Shown here in pieces: positions 9,268-19,085 of a DNA stretch of 36,473 bases. Made by a program: the position numbers and the translations under genes. Location of the stretch: assembly GCA_029239365.1 (NCBI GenBank), contig JAQZBA010000006.1:1-36473 (forward strand), given 5' to 3'. A model generated the notes under the pieces. That model saw only the letters and a program-made list of their open reading frames with translations, was not told where the DNA came from and ran no database searches. This stretch comes from Herbinix sp. GTDB lineage: Bacteria; Bacillota; Clostridia; Lachnospirales; Lachnospiraceae. Position 1 is the first letter of the stretch, and each line of letters begins with the position of its first letter.

Positions 9268-10923
9268 ATGTCAACAAAAGCGTACTTTAAACGTGACGAA
9301 ATCGGTGCTAACAAACCCGGCTTTTCAAAAACTCGTTCAATCATCGAGGCAGCTTTCTATGGCAACAATGTCATCAAGGTAAACACCTTGAAGGAAGCAT
9401 ACGAGCTCGCAAAAAATTCCCCTGGTACAGTAATCACTGATATGCCTGTTTACCACGGAGAAGAATTTGGTCTTGAAAGAGATGCAAAAGTATTATTATT
9501 CAATGACGGATTTGTAACAGGACGTGCTGCAGCAGCTAGAAAGATTACGGGAGAACCTGGTGTAGACACCGAAGATCTTAATGCTAAGGTAATGGATGCT
9601 ATTTATGATACCAGATTTTCCACCTTATATCATGCAGAAGTATTCATCGGCTTAGATCCCGAATTCATGGTTAAGGCACACTTATTAATTCCGGAAGGCG
9701 AAGAAAACATCCTCTACTCCTGGATGCTTAACTTCCAATATATGACCGATGATTATGTAAAAATGTATAAAGCATCCAAACCGATTGGTGATGAATGCGA
9801 TATCTACATCTTCTCTAATCCTCAATGGAAACATTCTGGTCACCCGATGGGCTTGACCTATTTCAATACAATGACTAACTGTGCTGCTCTTCTTGGTATG
9901 AGATACTTTGGTGAGCACAAGAAGGGTACTCTCACGATCGCTTGGGCAATTGCAAACCGTAATGGTTATGCTTCCTGCCATGGTGGTGAGAAGAGATATA
10001 ACCTTGCTGACGGAAAGTCCTATGTTGCTTCCGTATTCGGTCTATCCGGTTCCGGTAAGTCCACGATTACTCATGCTAAACATGGTGGCAAATACGATGT
10101 AACCGTTCTTCATGACGATGCTTTCATCATCAATACAGAAACCGGTTCCTCCATCGCTATGGAGCCTACCTATTTTGATAAAACTCAAGATTATCCTACC
10201 GATTGTGAAGATAACAAGTATTTATTGACAGCTCAGAACTGCTCCGCTACTTTAGACGAGAATGGTCATATTGTTCTTGTTACTGAAGATATCCGTAACG
10301 GTAATGGCCGTGCAATTAAATCTAAATTATGGTCTCCGAACCGTGTAGATAAGATTTATGAGCCTGTTAACTCCATCTTCTGGATTATGAAGGATCCTAC
10401 ACTGCCCCCTGTTATCAAGTTAAAGGGCGCTTCCCTTGCTTCCGTTATGGGTGCTACTCTTGCTACTAAGAGAACAACCGCTGAGCGTCTTGCACCTGGC
10501 GTTGACCCTAACGCTTTGGTTGTAGAGCCTTATGCAAATCCTTTCCGTACCTATCCTTTAGTAAATGACTATGAGAAGTTCAAGAAATTAGTTGCTGAGA
10601 AGAATGTAGATTGCTATGTAATTAATACAGGCGATTTCATGGGCAAGAAGGTTAAACCTTCTGATACCTTAGGAATCATCGAAGCCATCGTTGAAGGCAA
10701 GACAAACTTCAAGAAATGGGCTGATTTTGCAGATATCGAGATCTTCGAATGGGAAGGCTTTGTTCCTAACCTAGATGATGCTGATTATAAGGCTCAGTTA
10801 AAGGCAAGAATGCTTGACCGAATTGAATTCGTTGAATCCAGAGAGACAGATAAGGGTGGCTTTGATAAGCTTCCTGCAGATGCATTAGAAGCTCTGAAAA
10901 AGGTAGTTTCCGAAATAGTATAA
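9268..10923 (+). CDS. pckA: Phosphoenolpyruvate carboxykinase (ATP-type)
   Basis: 551 aa; P-loop 'FGLSGSGKSTITHAKHGGKYDVTVLHDDAFIIN', 'SPNRVDKIYEPVNSIFWIMKD'; SD AGGAGG upstream. Confidence 0.9.
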   Translation: MSTKAYFKRDEIGANKPGFSKTRSIIEAAFYGNNVIKVNTLKEAYELAKNSPGTVITDMPVYHGEEFGLERDAKVLLFNDGFVTGRAAAARKITGEPGVDTEDLNAKVMDAIYDTRFSTLYHAEVFIGLDPEFMVKAHLLIPEGEENILYSWMLNFQYMTDDYVKMYKASKPIGDECDIYIFSNPQWKHSGHPMGLTYFNTMTNCAALLGMRYFGEHKKGTLTIAWAIANRNGYASCHGGEKRYNLADGKSYVASVFGLSGSGKSTITHAKHGGKYDVTVLHDDAFIINTETGSSIAMEPTYFDKTQDYPTDCEDNKYLLTAQNCSATLDENGHIVLVTEDIRNGNGRAIKSKLWSPNRVDKIYEPVNSIFWIMKDPTLPPVIKLKGASLASVMGATLATKRTTAERLAPGVDPNALVVEPYANPFRTYPLVNDYEKFKKLVAEKNVDCYVINTGDFMGKKVKPSDTLGIIEAIVEGKTNFKKWADFADIEIFEWEGFVPNLDDADYKAQLKARMLDRIEFVESRETDKGGFDKLPADALEALKKVVSEIV

Positions 10924-10944
10924 TTATTATGTCCTTATAGTTAC

Positions 10945-10996
10945 AAAAAAGCTGCGTACAGGTTCTGGTTTATCCATTGCCTGTACGCAGCTTTTT
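10945..10996. terminator. Bidirectional intrinsic terminator between pckA and metG
   Basis: AAAAAAGCTGCGTACAGG ... CCTGTACGCAGCTTTTT inverted repeat, with T-tracts in both directions. Confidence 0.9.
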
Positions 10997-11006
10997 AATT
11001 TATTAG

Positions 11007-13001
11007 TTATTGAATTTCCGCACCGGAGGGCATCGGTTTCTCCGGAACCATCAGTGCAAGATTGCCTTCTGCATCTTCTGCACAGAGTAACATACCTTCC
11101 GATAACATTCCGGCCAGGGTAGCGGGTTTCAGGTTCACAACGACCATAACCTTCTTACCAACCATCTGCTCCGGAGTGTAATGAGCCTTGATACCGGATA
11201 CAATCTGCTTTACCTGAGAACCGATCTTGACCTGGGAGCACAATAGCTTCTTGGATTTCTTAACCTCTTCACAAGCGATAATCTCACCAATCTGGAATTG
11301 CAGCTTTGCAAAATCATCATAAGTAATCTCTGGCTTCGCTTCAATATCTATGGCCTCTGCAGCACCTAATGCCTTCTCTTCCTTACCTTCCTCTGCTACA
11401 GCATCGGTCTTAACCTCTTGTGCTTCTCTCAATTCATCCACTTTAGCTATAACCTCCTTCAGATCAAGTCTTGCAAACAATATCTCCGGGGCATCAGTTA
11501 CCTTTGTTCCGGATACATATAAGCCATAGTTATTATATTCCTCTAGGCTGCGAGTCTTAGCATTCAACTGTGTCATAATCTTAGCAGCTGTCTCCGGCAT
11601 AAAGGATTCTAATAAGCTGGTACCGATACAGATACTCTCAACCAGATTATAGAGTACTGTCTCGAGTCGTGCCCTCGATGCTTCGTCCTTAGCCAGTGCC
11701 CAGGGTAATGTCTCGTCAATATATTTATTACAACGCTTGAATAAGGTAAATATCTCGCTGATAGCATCTGCTACACGAAGCTTCTCCATCTTAGCAATGA
11801 CCTTCTTCGGTGTCTCAAGTGCAAGGGCAATCAGCTCCTCGTCCACTGGTTCACTTACCTTACCATTGTTCACGATTCCGTCAAAGTACTTATTCGACAT
11901 GGATACCGTACGGTTAACGAGGTTACCTAAGGTATTCGCCAAGTCAGAATTAATCCTCTCCACAAGAAGCTCCCAGGAGATGATACCGTCATTATCAAAA
12001 GGCATCTCATGAAGGACGAAATATCGAACTGCATCTACTCCAAATAATTTAACCAAGTCATCGGCATAAAGTACATTGCCCCTAGATTTGCTCATCTTAT
12101 CTGCCGCACTACCCTGCATCAGCCAAGGATGACCGAACACCTGCTTCGGAAGCTCTACATTAAGTGCCATCAGAATAATCGGCCAGTAGATGGTATGAAA
12201 ACGAATAATATCTTTACCGATCAGATGAAGGTCTGCCGGCCAGTATTTCTTAAACTGCTCGGTACTATTGCCCTCTGCATCATAACCGATACCGGTGATG
12301 TAGTTGCTTAGAGCATCCAACCATACATATACTACATGTCTGTCGTCAAAGTCAACCGGAATACCCCATTTGAAGGATGTACGGGATACACACAGATCCT
12401 GGAGTCCTGGAAGCAGGAAATTGTTCATCATTTCGTTCTTTCTGGATTCCGGTTGTATGAATTCCGGATGCGTATTAATGTGTTCAATCAGACGATCCGC
12501 ATATTTGCTGAGCTTTAAGAAATAGGCCTCTTCTTTTGCAGGCTGTACCTCTCTGCCACAATCAGGACATTTGCCGTTCACCAGCTGTGAAGAGGTGAAG
12601 AAGGATTCACAAGGAGTACAATACATCCCTTCATAATGCCCTTTATAGATATCGCCCTGCTCGTATAAATTACGGAAAATCTTCTGTATCTGTTTCTCAT
12701 GATCTGCATCCGTAGTACGGATGAATTTATCATAGGAGCAGTTCATCATATCCCAAATACCCTTTATTTGTCCTGCAATCCCGTCGACGAATTCCTTGGG
12801 TGTAATTCCTGCATCTGCTGCCTTTAATTCAATTTTCTGTCCATGCTCATCGGTTCCGGTCTGGAAGAATACATCATAGCCTTCCATTCTTTTAAATCGC
12901 GCAATACTATCTGCTAATACGATCTCATAGGTATTGCCGATATGTGGTTTACCTGAGGTATAGGCGATTGCTGTTGTAATGTAATATGGTTTTTTGCTCA
13001 T
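11007..13001 (-). CDS. metG: Methionyl-tRNA synthetase
   Basis: 'KKPYYITTAIAYTSGKPHIGNTYEIVLADSIARFKRMEGYDVFFQTGTDEHGQKIE', 'KMSKSRGNV', C-terminal tRNA-binding domain; start set at ATG 13001 behind AAAGGA (ORF extends to 13076). Confidence 0.97.
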   Translation of the reverse strand: MSKKPYYITTAIAYTSGKPHIGNTYEIVLADSIARFKRMEGYDVFFQTGTDEHGQKIELKAADAGITPKEFVDGIAGQIKGIWDMMNCSYDKFIRTTDADHEKQIQKIFRNLYEQGDIYKGHYEGMYCTPCESFFTSSQLVNGKCPDCGREVQPAKEEAYFLKLSKYADRLIEHINTHPEFIQPESRKNEMMNNFLLPGLQDLCVSRTSFKWGIPVDFDDRHVVYVWLDALSNYITGIGYDAEGNSTEQFKKYWPADLHLIGKDIIRFHTIYWPIILMALNVELPKQVFGHPWLMQGSAADKMSKSRGNVLYADDLVKLFGVDAVRYFVLHEMPFDNDGIISWELLVERINSDLANTLGNLVNRTVSMSNKYFDGIVNNGKVSEPVDEELIALALETPKKVIAKMEKLRVADAISEIFTLFKRCNKYIDETLPWALAKDEASRARLETVLYNLVESICIGTSLLESFMPETAAKIMTQLNAKTRSLEEYNNYGLYVSGTKVTDAPEILFARLDLKEVIAKVDELREAQEVKTDAVAEEGKEEKALGAAEAIDIEAKPEITYDDFAKLQFQIGEIIACEEVKKSKKLLCSQVKIGSQVKQIVSGIKAHYTPEQMVGKKVMVVVNLKPATLAGMLSEGMLLCAEDAEGNLALMVPEKPMPSGAEIQ

Positions 13002-13091
13002 TCTTTCATCTATCCTTTCTGTTTTTAATCCCTGCTTCGAAGTAGCTTTCGTATTAGCCCTTCTGATTATTTTCATTCCTTAAGTTCTCTT

Positions 13092-13385
13092 CAACAAAAA
13101 AAACCCCCATCTTTAATTATTTTAAAGACGAGAGGTGCTCCCGTGGTACCACTTTAATTTACCTTTATCATTAATAAAGGCCTCAATCACTGCATCTTGT
13201 ACAGTGTCGCAGCATAACGGTTGCTTCCGTCGCAGCCTAAGATTACTCCTCGGTGCGCAGCTCCAAGACCATCTTCCACAGTTTTCGCGAGCCTAGTTTA
13301 AATAAGCCGGATCTTCATCCCTCTCCCCTTCTCAGCATAATCGGGGTTCTCTGTTAAGTGCTCCTCTGTGTACTCTTCTTTTCAT
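13092..13385 (-). ncRNA. T-box riboswitch leader of metG
   Basis: Minus strand contains 'AAAGTGGTACCACGG' (T-box antiterminator motif), followed by the terminator stem CTCTCGTCTTTA...TAAAGATGGGGG-TTTTTTTT, and Stem-I-like 'AAGAAGAGTA', 'ACAGAGAACCCCG...GCTGAGA'; located upstream of an aminoacyl-tRNA synthetase gene. Confidence 0.9.
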
Positions 13386-13556
13386 AGCCTTTACCATGTA
13401 TTTATGTCAAAGTATACCATGTGAAATAGGCTTTGTCAAAGCATTTCCTTTTATACATCCACTTCAAATATAATGCCTCACCACCCGGGATGGATTTATT
13501 TTCTAGCTCATGCTATAATGAAATAATGAAATAATTCGATGTCGATTGGAGCAATC

Positions 13557-15674
13557 ATGAAAATTAAATTAGCAAAGATAAGAACCCGAATACTTTGGGA
13601 AATCTTATTAATCATAGGATTATCCCTCCTACTTACCGGCTGCAACCGTATTGAGAAGAATCCTTCTTTGGATCTTACTGACGCTGCCGGTCAGATAACG
13701 GACGCTGTCACACCGACGTCCCTGCCTACCGTGGCTTTGCCCCAGAGCTCTCCGTCACCTTCTTCCGAGCCACCTTTAACGGAAGCTTATGATTTTATCA
13801 ATGACACCGGTACCGATCTGGAGAGCCGGATTAATCCACCCGGGGGTTACACGCGTGTAACTTCCACTGAGGGAGAGTTGGCGGATTTCTTACGTAAGCA
13901 TCCGCTGAAAAGTAGTGATAGTCAGCTCCTACTCTATAACGGTGAACCCAAGAGTAATCAAGACAATTATGCAGCATTATTTGAGCTTAGTCTAGGAGAT
14001 CGGGATTTACAACAGTGTGCAGATTCAATTCTTCGTATCTATGCAGAATATTATTGGTCCCTTGGTGCGTATGATAAGATTGCCTTTCATCTGACCAATG
14101 GCTTCTATATGGAGTATACCAAATGGCGTGTGGGTAATCGCCTACAAGTCGAGGGGAATAAAGTCAGTTGGGTGAAAACCGCCTCTTACGATGATTCCTA
14201 TGAAGAATTCCTAAACTATCTTACTATGGTGTTTGCCTATGCGGGTACCTTATCCCTTGCAGCGGAATGTGATCCTATCAGCACCAGCGAGCTACTACCG
14301 GGAGACCTATTCCTAAAAGGCGGCTCCCCGGGTCATTGCATCTTAATCGTGGATATGGCTGTTGACACTGAGGGTAATAAATGCTACCTCTTAGCACAAG
14401 GCTATATGCCGGCTCAGGACTTTCATGTACTTAAAAATCCCCTACACCCGGAAGACCCGTGGTATTATGCAGAAGAGATGGGATTCCCTCTCGATACGCC
14501 GGAATGGCAGTTCTCAGATCCGGCTGCTGTACGGTGGGATGCCTTTCCCTTCGAGGGTGCTCAGAATCTTATGGCGAATACTTTCCCTGAGGAAGACAGT
14601 CTTCCTGCCTGGTCTCCTTCTGGCACTGACAAAGAACACGACTCCAGTGTTACTCTGCTCGCAGTTGGCGATAATTTGATTCATATCGAAGTCGTCCAAA
14701 GCGGCAAGCAGGAGGATGGGCGCTTGAATTATGACCATCTGTATTCTAATCTAAAGGAGGAAATTACTGCGGCGGATATTGCTGTTGTGAATCAGGAGAC
14801 GATCCTGGGTGGTGAAGATTTTGTCTACTCCGGATATCCGAATTTCAACTCTCCTACCGAGATTGGAGACGCTCTTGTGAACGCCGGCTTTGATGTCGTT
14901 CTTCAGGCGACCAATCATACCATGGATATGGGGTTAAAGGGTATAGAGAATACCCTTTCTTATTGGAAGACAAAGCCTGAGGTGACAGTTCTTGGTGTCA
15001 ATGAGACCGAGGAAGCCAGTAAAGAGGTCACTATAGTTGAGAAAAACGGAATTAAACTTGCCCTACTTAATTACAGTTATAGTCTGAACGGCTATACTCT
15101 TCCTAAGGACAAGCCCTATCTCGTTAACATGCTGGACAAGAAAAAGATGGCTGAAGATATTGCTAAGGCGGAGGCCTTGGCTGACTTTACAATTATATTC
15201 CCTCATTGGGGCTCTGAATACATCTATGAAGCTACAAAGATGCAGAAGGACCTTACGCAATTCTATTATGAACAAGGTGTTGATCTTGTCATCGGTGCCC
15301 ACCCTCACGTCATTGAACCGGTGGAGTGGATTGAGACTGATGGTAATCATCGTATGCTGGTATATTATTCCTTAGGTAATTTTATGTCCTACCAGAAGGA
15401 ATCCCCTAGAATGCTTGGAGCTATGGCAGGAATTACAATTACCAAAGACGCTCTCGGTACCTATATCAGCGAAGCGAATATTACACCGATTGTAACCCAT
15501 TATGAAAACGGCCCGGCGGATTTTAATTATGGCCTCTATAAGCTCGCGGACTATACACCTGAACTGGCCAAGGTCCATGGCGTCTCCGATATTGCAAAAT
15601 ACGGTGCCATGGATTATCAAACCACTTACGACCTAGCGAAGAAAGTATTAGGCTCTTGGTTTCAGGATAAATAA
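13557..15674 (+). CDS. Lipoprotein with N-terminal DUF4846 domain fused to C-terminal CapA (poly-gamma-glutamate synthesis-type) domain
   Basis: Lipobox 'LLLTGCN'; 'INPPGGYTRV...FLRKHPLKSSDSQLLLYNGEPK...DLQQCADSILRIYAEYYWS' (DUF4846-like), then 'LLAVGDNLIHIEVV...VNQETILGG...FNSPTEIGDALVNAGFDVVLQATNHTMDMG...HWGSEY...GAHPHVIEPVEW...YSLGNFM' (CapA). Start chosen at ATG 13557 behind GGAG. Confidence 0.85.
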   Translation: MKIKLAKIRTRILWEILLIIGLSLLLTGCNRIEKNPSLDLTDAAGQITDAVTPTSLPTVALPQSSPSPSSEPPLTEAYDFINDTGTDLESRINPPGGYTRVTSTEGELADFLRKHPLKSSDSQLLLYNGEPKSNQDNYAALFELSLGDRDLQQCADSILRIYAEYYWSLGAYDKIAFHLTNGFYMEYTKWRVGNRLQVEGNKVSWVKTASYDDSYEEFLNYLTMVFAYAGTLSLAAECDPISTSELLPGDLFLKGGSPGHCILIVDMAVDTEGNKCYLLAQGYMPAQDFHVLKNPLHPEDPWYYAEEMGFPLDTPEWQFSDPAAVRWDAFPFEGAQNLMANTFPEEDSLPAWSPSGTDKEHDSSVTLLAVGDNLIHIEVVQSGKQEDGRLNYDHLYSNLKEEITAADIAVVNQETILGGEDFVYSGYPNFNSPTEIGDALVNAGFDVVLQATNHTMDMGLKGIENTLSYWKTKPEVTVLGVNETEEASKEVTIVEKNGIKLALLNYSYSLNGYTLPKDKPYLVNMLDKKKMAEDIAKAEALADFTIIFPHWGSEYIYEATKMQKDLTQFYYEQGVDLVIGAHPHVIEPVEWIETDGNHRMLVYYSLGNFMSYQKESPRMLGAMAGITITKDALGTYISEANITPIVTHYENGPADFNYGLYKLADYTPELAKVHGVSDIAKYGAMDYQTTYDLAKKVLGSWFQDK

Positions 15675-15683
15675 AATGAATCA

Positions 15684-15740
15684 AATAAGGTTGACCAAAA
15701 AGGTATATCACGATTGATATACGTTTTAGTCAACCTTATT
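15684..15740. repeat. Long inverted repeat/hairpin downstream of the DUF4846-CapA gene
   Basis: AATAAGGTTGAC-C-AAAA..GGTATATCA-CGAT-TGATATAC..TTTT-A-GTCAACCTTATT; nearly fully self-complementary over 57 bp, no clear T-run. Confidence 0.8.
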
Positions 15741-15900
15741 CTATAAATCTTCTACCCTCTCGCTTCCCCAACTTCTTCCTCTGGGTAATACCTTCTCCAG
15801 TACTAACCTTTTCAAGATTATCAAATTTTAGTTATATTGTCAATAGTCTTTCTATTTTTTTGTAAGTTTTATGTCATAATGCACTAATTATAATGACATA

Positions 15901-15932
15901 TTTATTAAAATAATTAATAATATTTTAATAAA
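15901..15932. repeat. AT-rich inverted repeat
   Basis: TTTATTAAAATA ... TATTTTAATAAA 12-bp arms. Confidence 0.6.
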
Positions 15933-16003
15933 TCTACCAGATATTGTGCTGTATTTTTAACATCCACTATTCATAGTTACAGAACTGTTCTACACCAGTT
16001 GAA

Positions 16004-17017
16004 TTACTTGCTGTAGCCTTTGGGATATTTACTCTGCCAACGGTAAGAATCCTCACACATTTTATCAATCCCTCTCTCCGCTTTCCAACCAAGCTCCTGA
16101 TAAGCCTTAGAAGCATCCGCATAGGATACCGCTATATCTCCCGGTCTTCTGGCTACAACCGTATAGGGCAGCTTCTTATTACATGCCTTTTCATAATTAT
16201 GAATGATATCAAATACACTATATCCGATGCCTGTTCCAAGATTATATATTACCAGACCCGGATGGTCAGTAAGCTTTTCAATTGCTTTGATATGGCCAAG
16301 TGCCAAGTCTACAACATGGATATAATCTCTTATTCCGGTGCCGTCCGGCGTATCATAATCATCGCCATTTACATTAATCTTCTCCAGTTCACCGATTGCA
16401 ACCTTAGCAACATAGGGAACCAGATTGTTCGGAATCCCACTGGGATCCTCTCCGATCTCTCCACTCTCATGAGCTCCAATCGGGTTGAAATAACGTAATA
16501 TCGCGATATTCCAAGTGGCATCCGATCGATAAAGGTCCTGGAGTATATCTTCAATCATCAGCTTGGTACGACCGTAAGGATTGGTTACAGATAATGGCAT
16601 ATCCTCGGTAACAGGGACCTTGGCAGGATCTCCATATACGGTAGCAGAGGATGAGAACACTAAACTTTTCACAGCAAATTCCTGCATTACCTCAAGAAGT
16701 ACGATCGTTCCACTCAGATTGTTTCTAAAATAGTTAAGTGGTTTAAGGCACGACTCACCGACTGCCTTTAACCCGGCAAAATGAATCACCGAATCAATCT
16801 TTTCCTTCTCGAATATCTGTCTAAGACTCTCCTTATCCAGGATATCGACTTCATAGAATGCTATCTTCCTACCCGTTAATTTCTCGACTCTTTTTACTGA
16901 TTCCATGGAAGAATTACTTAGATTGTCTACTATTACAACGTCATAGCCTGCATTTAATAACTCTAGATTGGTATGACTGGCAATATATCCGGCACCACCG
17001 GTTACTAATATCTTCAT
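16004..17017 (-). CDS. galE: UDP-glucose 4-epimerase
   Basis: '[36 protein letters not shown]', YxxxK '[11 protein letters not shown]', '[17 protein letters not shown]'; SD AGGAG. Confidence 0.97.
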   Translation of the reverse strand: MKILVTGGAGYIASHTNLELLNAGYDVVIVDNLSNSSMESVKRVEKLTGRKIAFYEVDILDKESLRQIFEKEKIDSVIHFAGLKAVGESCLKPLNYFRNNLSGTIVLLEVMQEFAVKSLVFSSSATVYGDPAKVPVTEDMPLSVTNPYGRTKLMIEDILQDLYRSDATWNIAILRYFNPIGAHESGEIGEDPSGIPNNLVPYVAKVAIGELEKINVNGDDYDTPDGTGIRDYIHVVDLALGHIKAIEKLTDHPGLVIYNLGTGIGYSVFDIIHNYEKACNKKLPYTVVARRPGDIAVSYADASKAYQELGWKAERGIDKMCEDSYRWQSKYPKGYSK

Positions 17018-17230
17018 ATTCTCACTTCTCCTTTAGTCACTCTTAATTCGCATTGATATCATTGTATCTCATATCTTCTGTTTTGCAAATAGTAAAATTA
17101 CATAATTTGGTTCATTTTCCAACAATACAGCCATTCCATTCATGGCCTGATATGCTAGAATTTAACTGAGAGAATGCTTTAATTCACAACTTCCAACCGG
17201 CTTAATTGCTACATAAATAAGGAAAACCAC

Positions 17231-18208
17231 ATGCGAAAATATGGTACTTATAAATATTTACTGCTCGGTGGTTCCCTTCTGATTTTAATCGGTCTTTCCA
17301 CCTTAGGTCCAGGCGAAGAGAAAACCAATCAGTATGAGAACGCCATCACGCAAGGATACATAGAACCAACCCTGACTCCGACTCCTATGATAGATACTGT
17401 GGATCATCCGGAAGCAATAGCGGTCAGGGATACCTTTCTTCAGCTGGGAGACAGCACAGAAGAAGTCATACGTAAGCTCGGACTTCCGGCACGTATTGCA
17501 GCAACCGAATATGAATTTAATTATTACATATACAATAATGATTACAAGAAGCTACTCTTCGTAGCTCTTCAGGATAATCAGGTCGTTGGCTTTTATACCG
17601 ATTCCCTTGACTTTAATTATCATGGCTTTCCTTATGGCGCAACCCTTGAGGAGATCAATGTTGTTCTCGGTGAACAATTTGCTCTCTCTGAGGTCCTGAC
17701 GATGCACCGCTCAGGCTGTAACATATCGATTCTGATGGACCGGTTGGAGACCGGTAAGGCTGTAGGTATCTATGTACTTTCTGAAACCGTAAAGGAAGAC
17801 GGCTATGATGAAGATGTCATGCATCAGGTAGAACAATTGGTGTATGATTTAGCTAATTCAGCACGTGTCCGAAACAAACTAAGCCCATTATCATGGTCCT
17901 CCTCTGCCGGACAGGCAGCAAGTAAACATAGCGAAAATATGGCCTTGAAGGATTTCTTTAGCCATAAGGATCCTTCGCTTAGAAGCCCCGGGGATCGCCT
18001 TAATGCAGAAGGAGTCTATTATCAGCGCTGTGGTGAGAATATCATCGCAGGCTACGGCAGCGCTATCCTATCCAGCCATGGATGGTATAATTCTAAAGGT
18101 CATCGAAACAACCTTCTGAATGAAGAATATCGCTATCTTGGTGTCGGCTTTACCTATGATAAAGATAGTATCTATAAAACCTATATTACGCAAAATTTCT
18201 ATCGATAA
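17231..18208 (+). CDS. CAP (SCP/PR-1) domain protein with N-terminal CAP-associated domain
   Basis: N-terminal TM; 'GDSTEEVIRKLGLPARI...' CAP-associated domain; 'LVYDLANSARVRNKLSPLSWSSSAGQAASKHSENMALKDFFSH...GENIIAGY...GWYNSKGHRNNLLNEEYRYLGVGFTY'. Confidence 0.9.
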   Translation: MRKYGTYKYLLLGGSLLILIGLSTLGPGEEKTNQYENAITQGYIEPTLTPTPMIDTVDHPEAIAVRDTFLQLGDSTEEVIRKLGLPARIAATEYEFNYYIYNNDYKKLLFVALQDNQVVGFYTDSLDFNYHGFPYGATLEEINVVLGEQFALSEVLTMHRSGCNISILMDRLETGKAVGIYVLSETVKEDGYDEDVMHQVEQLVYDLANSARVRNKLSPLSWSSSAGQAASKHSENMALKDFFSHKDPSLRSPGDRLNAEGVYYQRCGENIIAGYGSAILSSHGWYNSKGHRNNLLNEEYRYLGVGFTYDKDSIYKTYITQNFYR

Positions 18209-18280
18209 TTGCTTGCATTCACCCTGGAAATCATATATTCTTACAATAGATATTGATGTACAAAGGTTTGGTGATTGACC

Positions 18281-19024
18281 ATGGATAAGCAGCTATTTCT
18301 ACAAGCCTGTGAAGAGGTAATCGGACAGCAGCAGGGTCTGAACGGTATCGGTACCCTCGGTGAGAAGACGGTTCATTCGGTGCTAAAATATTATATCTCT
18401 CCGAATCACCTCAACCATGAGATCAGGGTTGGGGGATTTGTTGCGGATATCTGTACCGGAACAGAAATCATAGAGATACAGACCCGTCAATTTGATAAAC
18501 TTCGTAGGAAGCTTCAGACATTTCTCTCCTTTGCGCCGGTGACCGTTGTCTATCCTATCCCCAACACAAAATGGATCCGATGGGTTAATCCACAAACCGG
18601 GGAGATTAGTCCACGAAGAAAATCTCCTAAGCCGGGCTCCCCCTATTCTATCTTCCCTGAGCTCTATAAAATAAAGGAATATCTTGTGCATCCTAATCTA
18701 AAGCTGAAGATTGTTATGATGGATTTGGAGGAATACCGTTTTCTGGATGGCTGGAGCCAAGACAAGAAAAAAGGCTCTACCCGAAGTGACCGTATCCCAA
18801 CCGAACTGATGAAGGAGTTGGAGATTTCCTCCAATGCTACCGGTTATCAAGTATTAATACCGGAAGCTCTTGAGTACGAATTCACAGCAAAGGAATTTAA
18901 GAAAGCCTCAAGACTATCCTTACAGGTATCCAGAACCGCATTACATGTATTGAATTATGTAGGTGCTGTTGAACGCATCGGAAAGAAGGGTAACACTTTT
19001 ATCTATCGGCGTGCTCCACTGTAA
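18281..19024 (+). CDS. Uncharacterised conserved protein; putative PD-(D/E)XK-like nuclease fold with C-terminal winged-helix region
   Basis: 'GTLGEKTVHSVLKYYISPN..HEIRVGGFVADICTGTEIIEIQTRQFDKLRRKLQTFL' gives an E...(V)D...ExQ arrangement; C-terminal 'YEFTAKEFKKASRLSLQVSRTALHVLNYVGAVERIGKKGNTFIYRRA' resembles a wHTH. Motif-level inference only. Confidence 0.5.
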   Translation: MDKQLFLQACEEVIGQQQGLNGIGTLGEKTVHSVLKYYISPNHLNHEIRVGGFVADICTGTEIIEIQTRQFDKLRRKLQTFLSFAPVTVVYPIPNTKWIRWVNPQTGEISPRRKSPKPGSPYSIFPELYKIKEYLVHPNLKLKIVMMDLEEYRFLDGWSQDKKKGSTRSDRIPTELMKELEISSNATGYQVLIPEALEYEFTAKEFKKASRLSLQVSRTALHVLNYVGAVERIGKKGNTFIYRRAPL

Positions 19025-19085
19025 AAACAATCAAACGAATTAAATTGTGCTTATGAGTTATACTAGATACATTACATAGAAAAAT

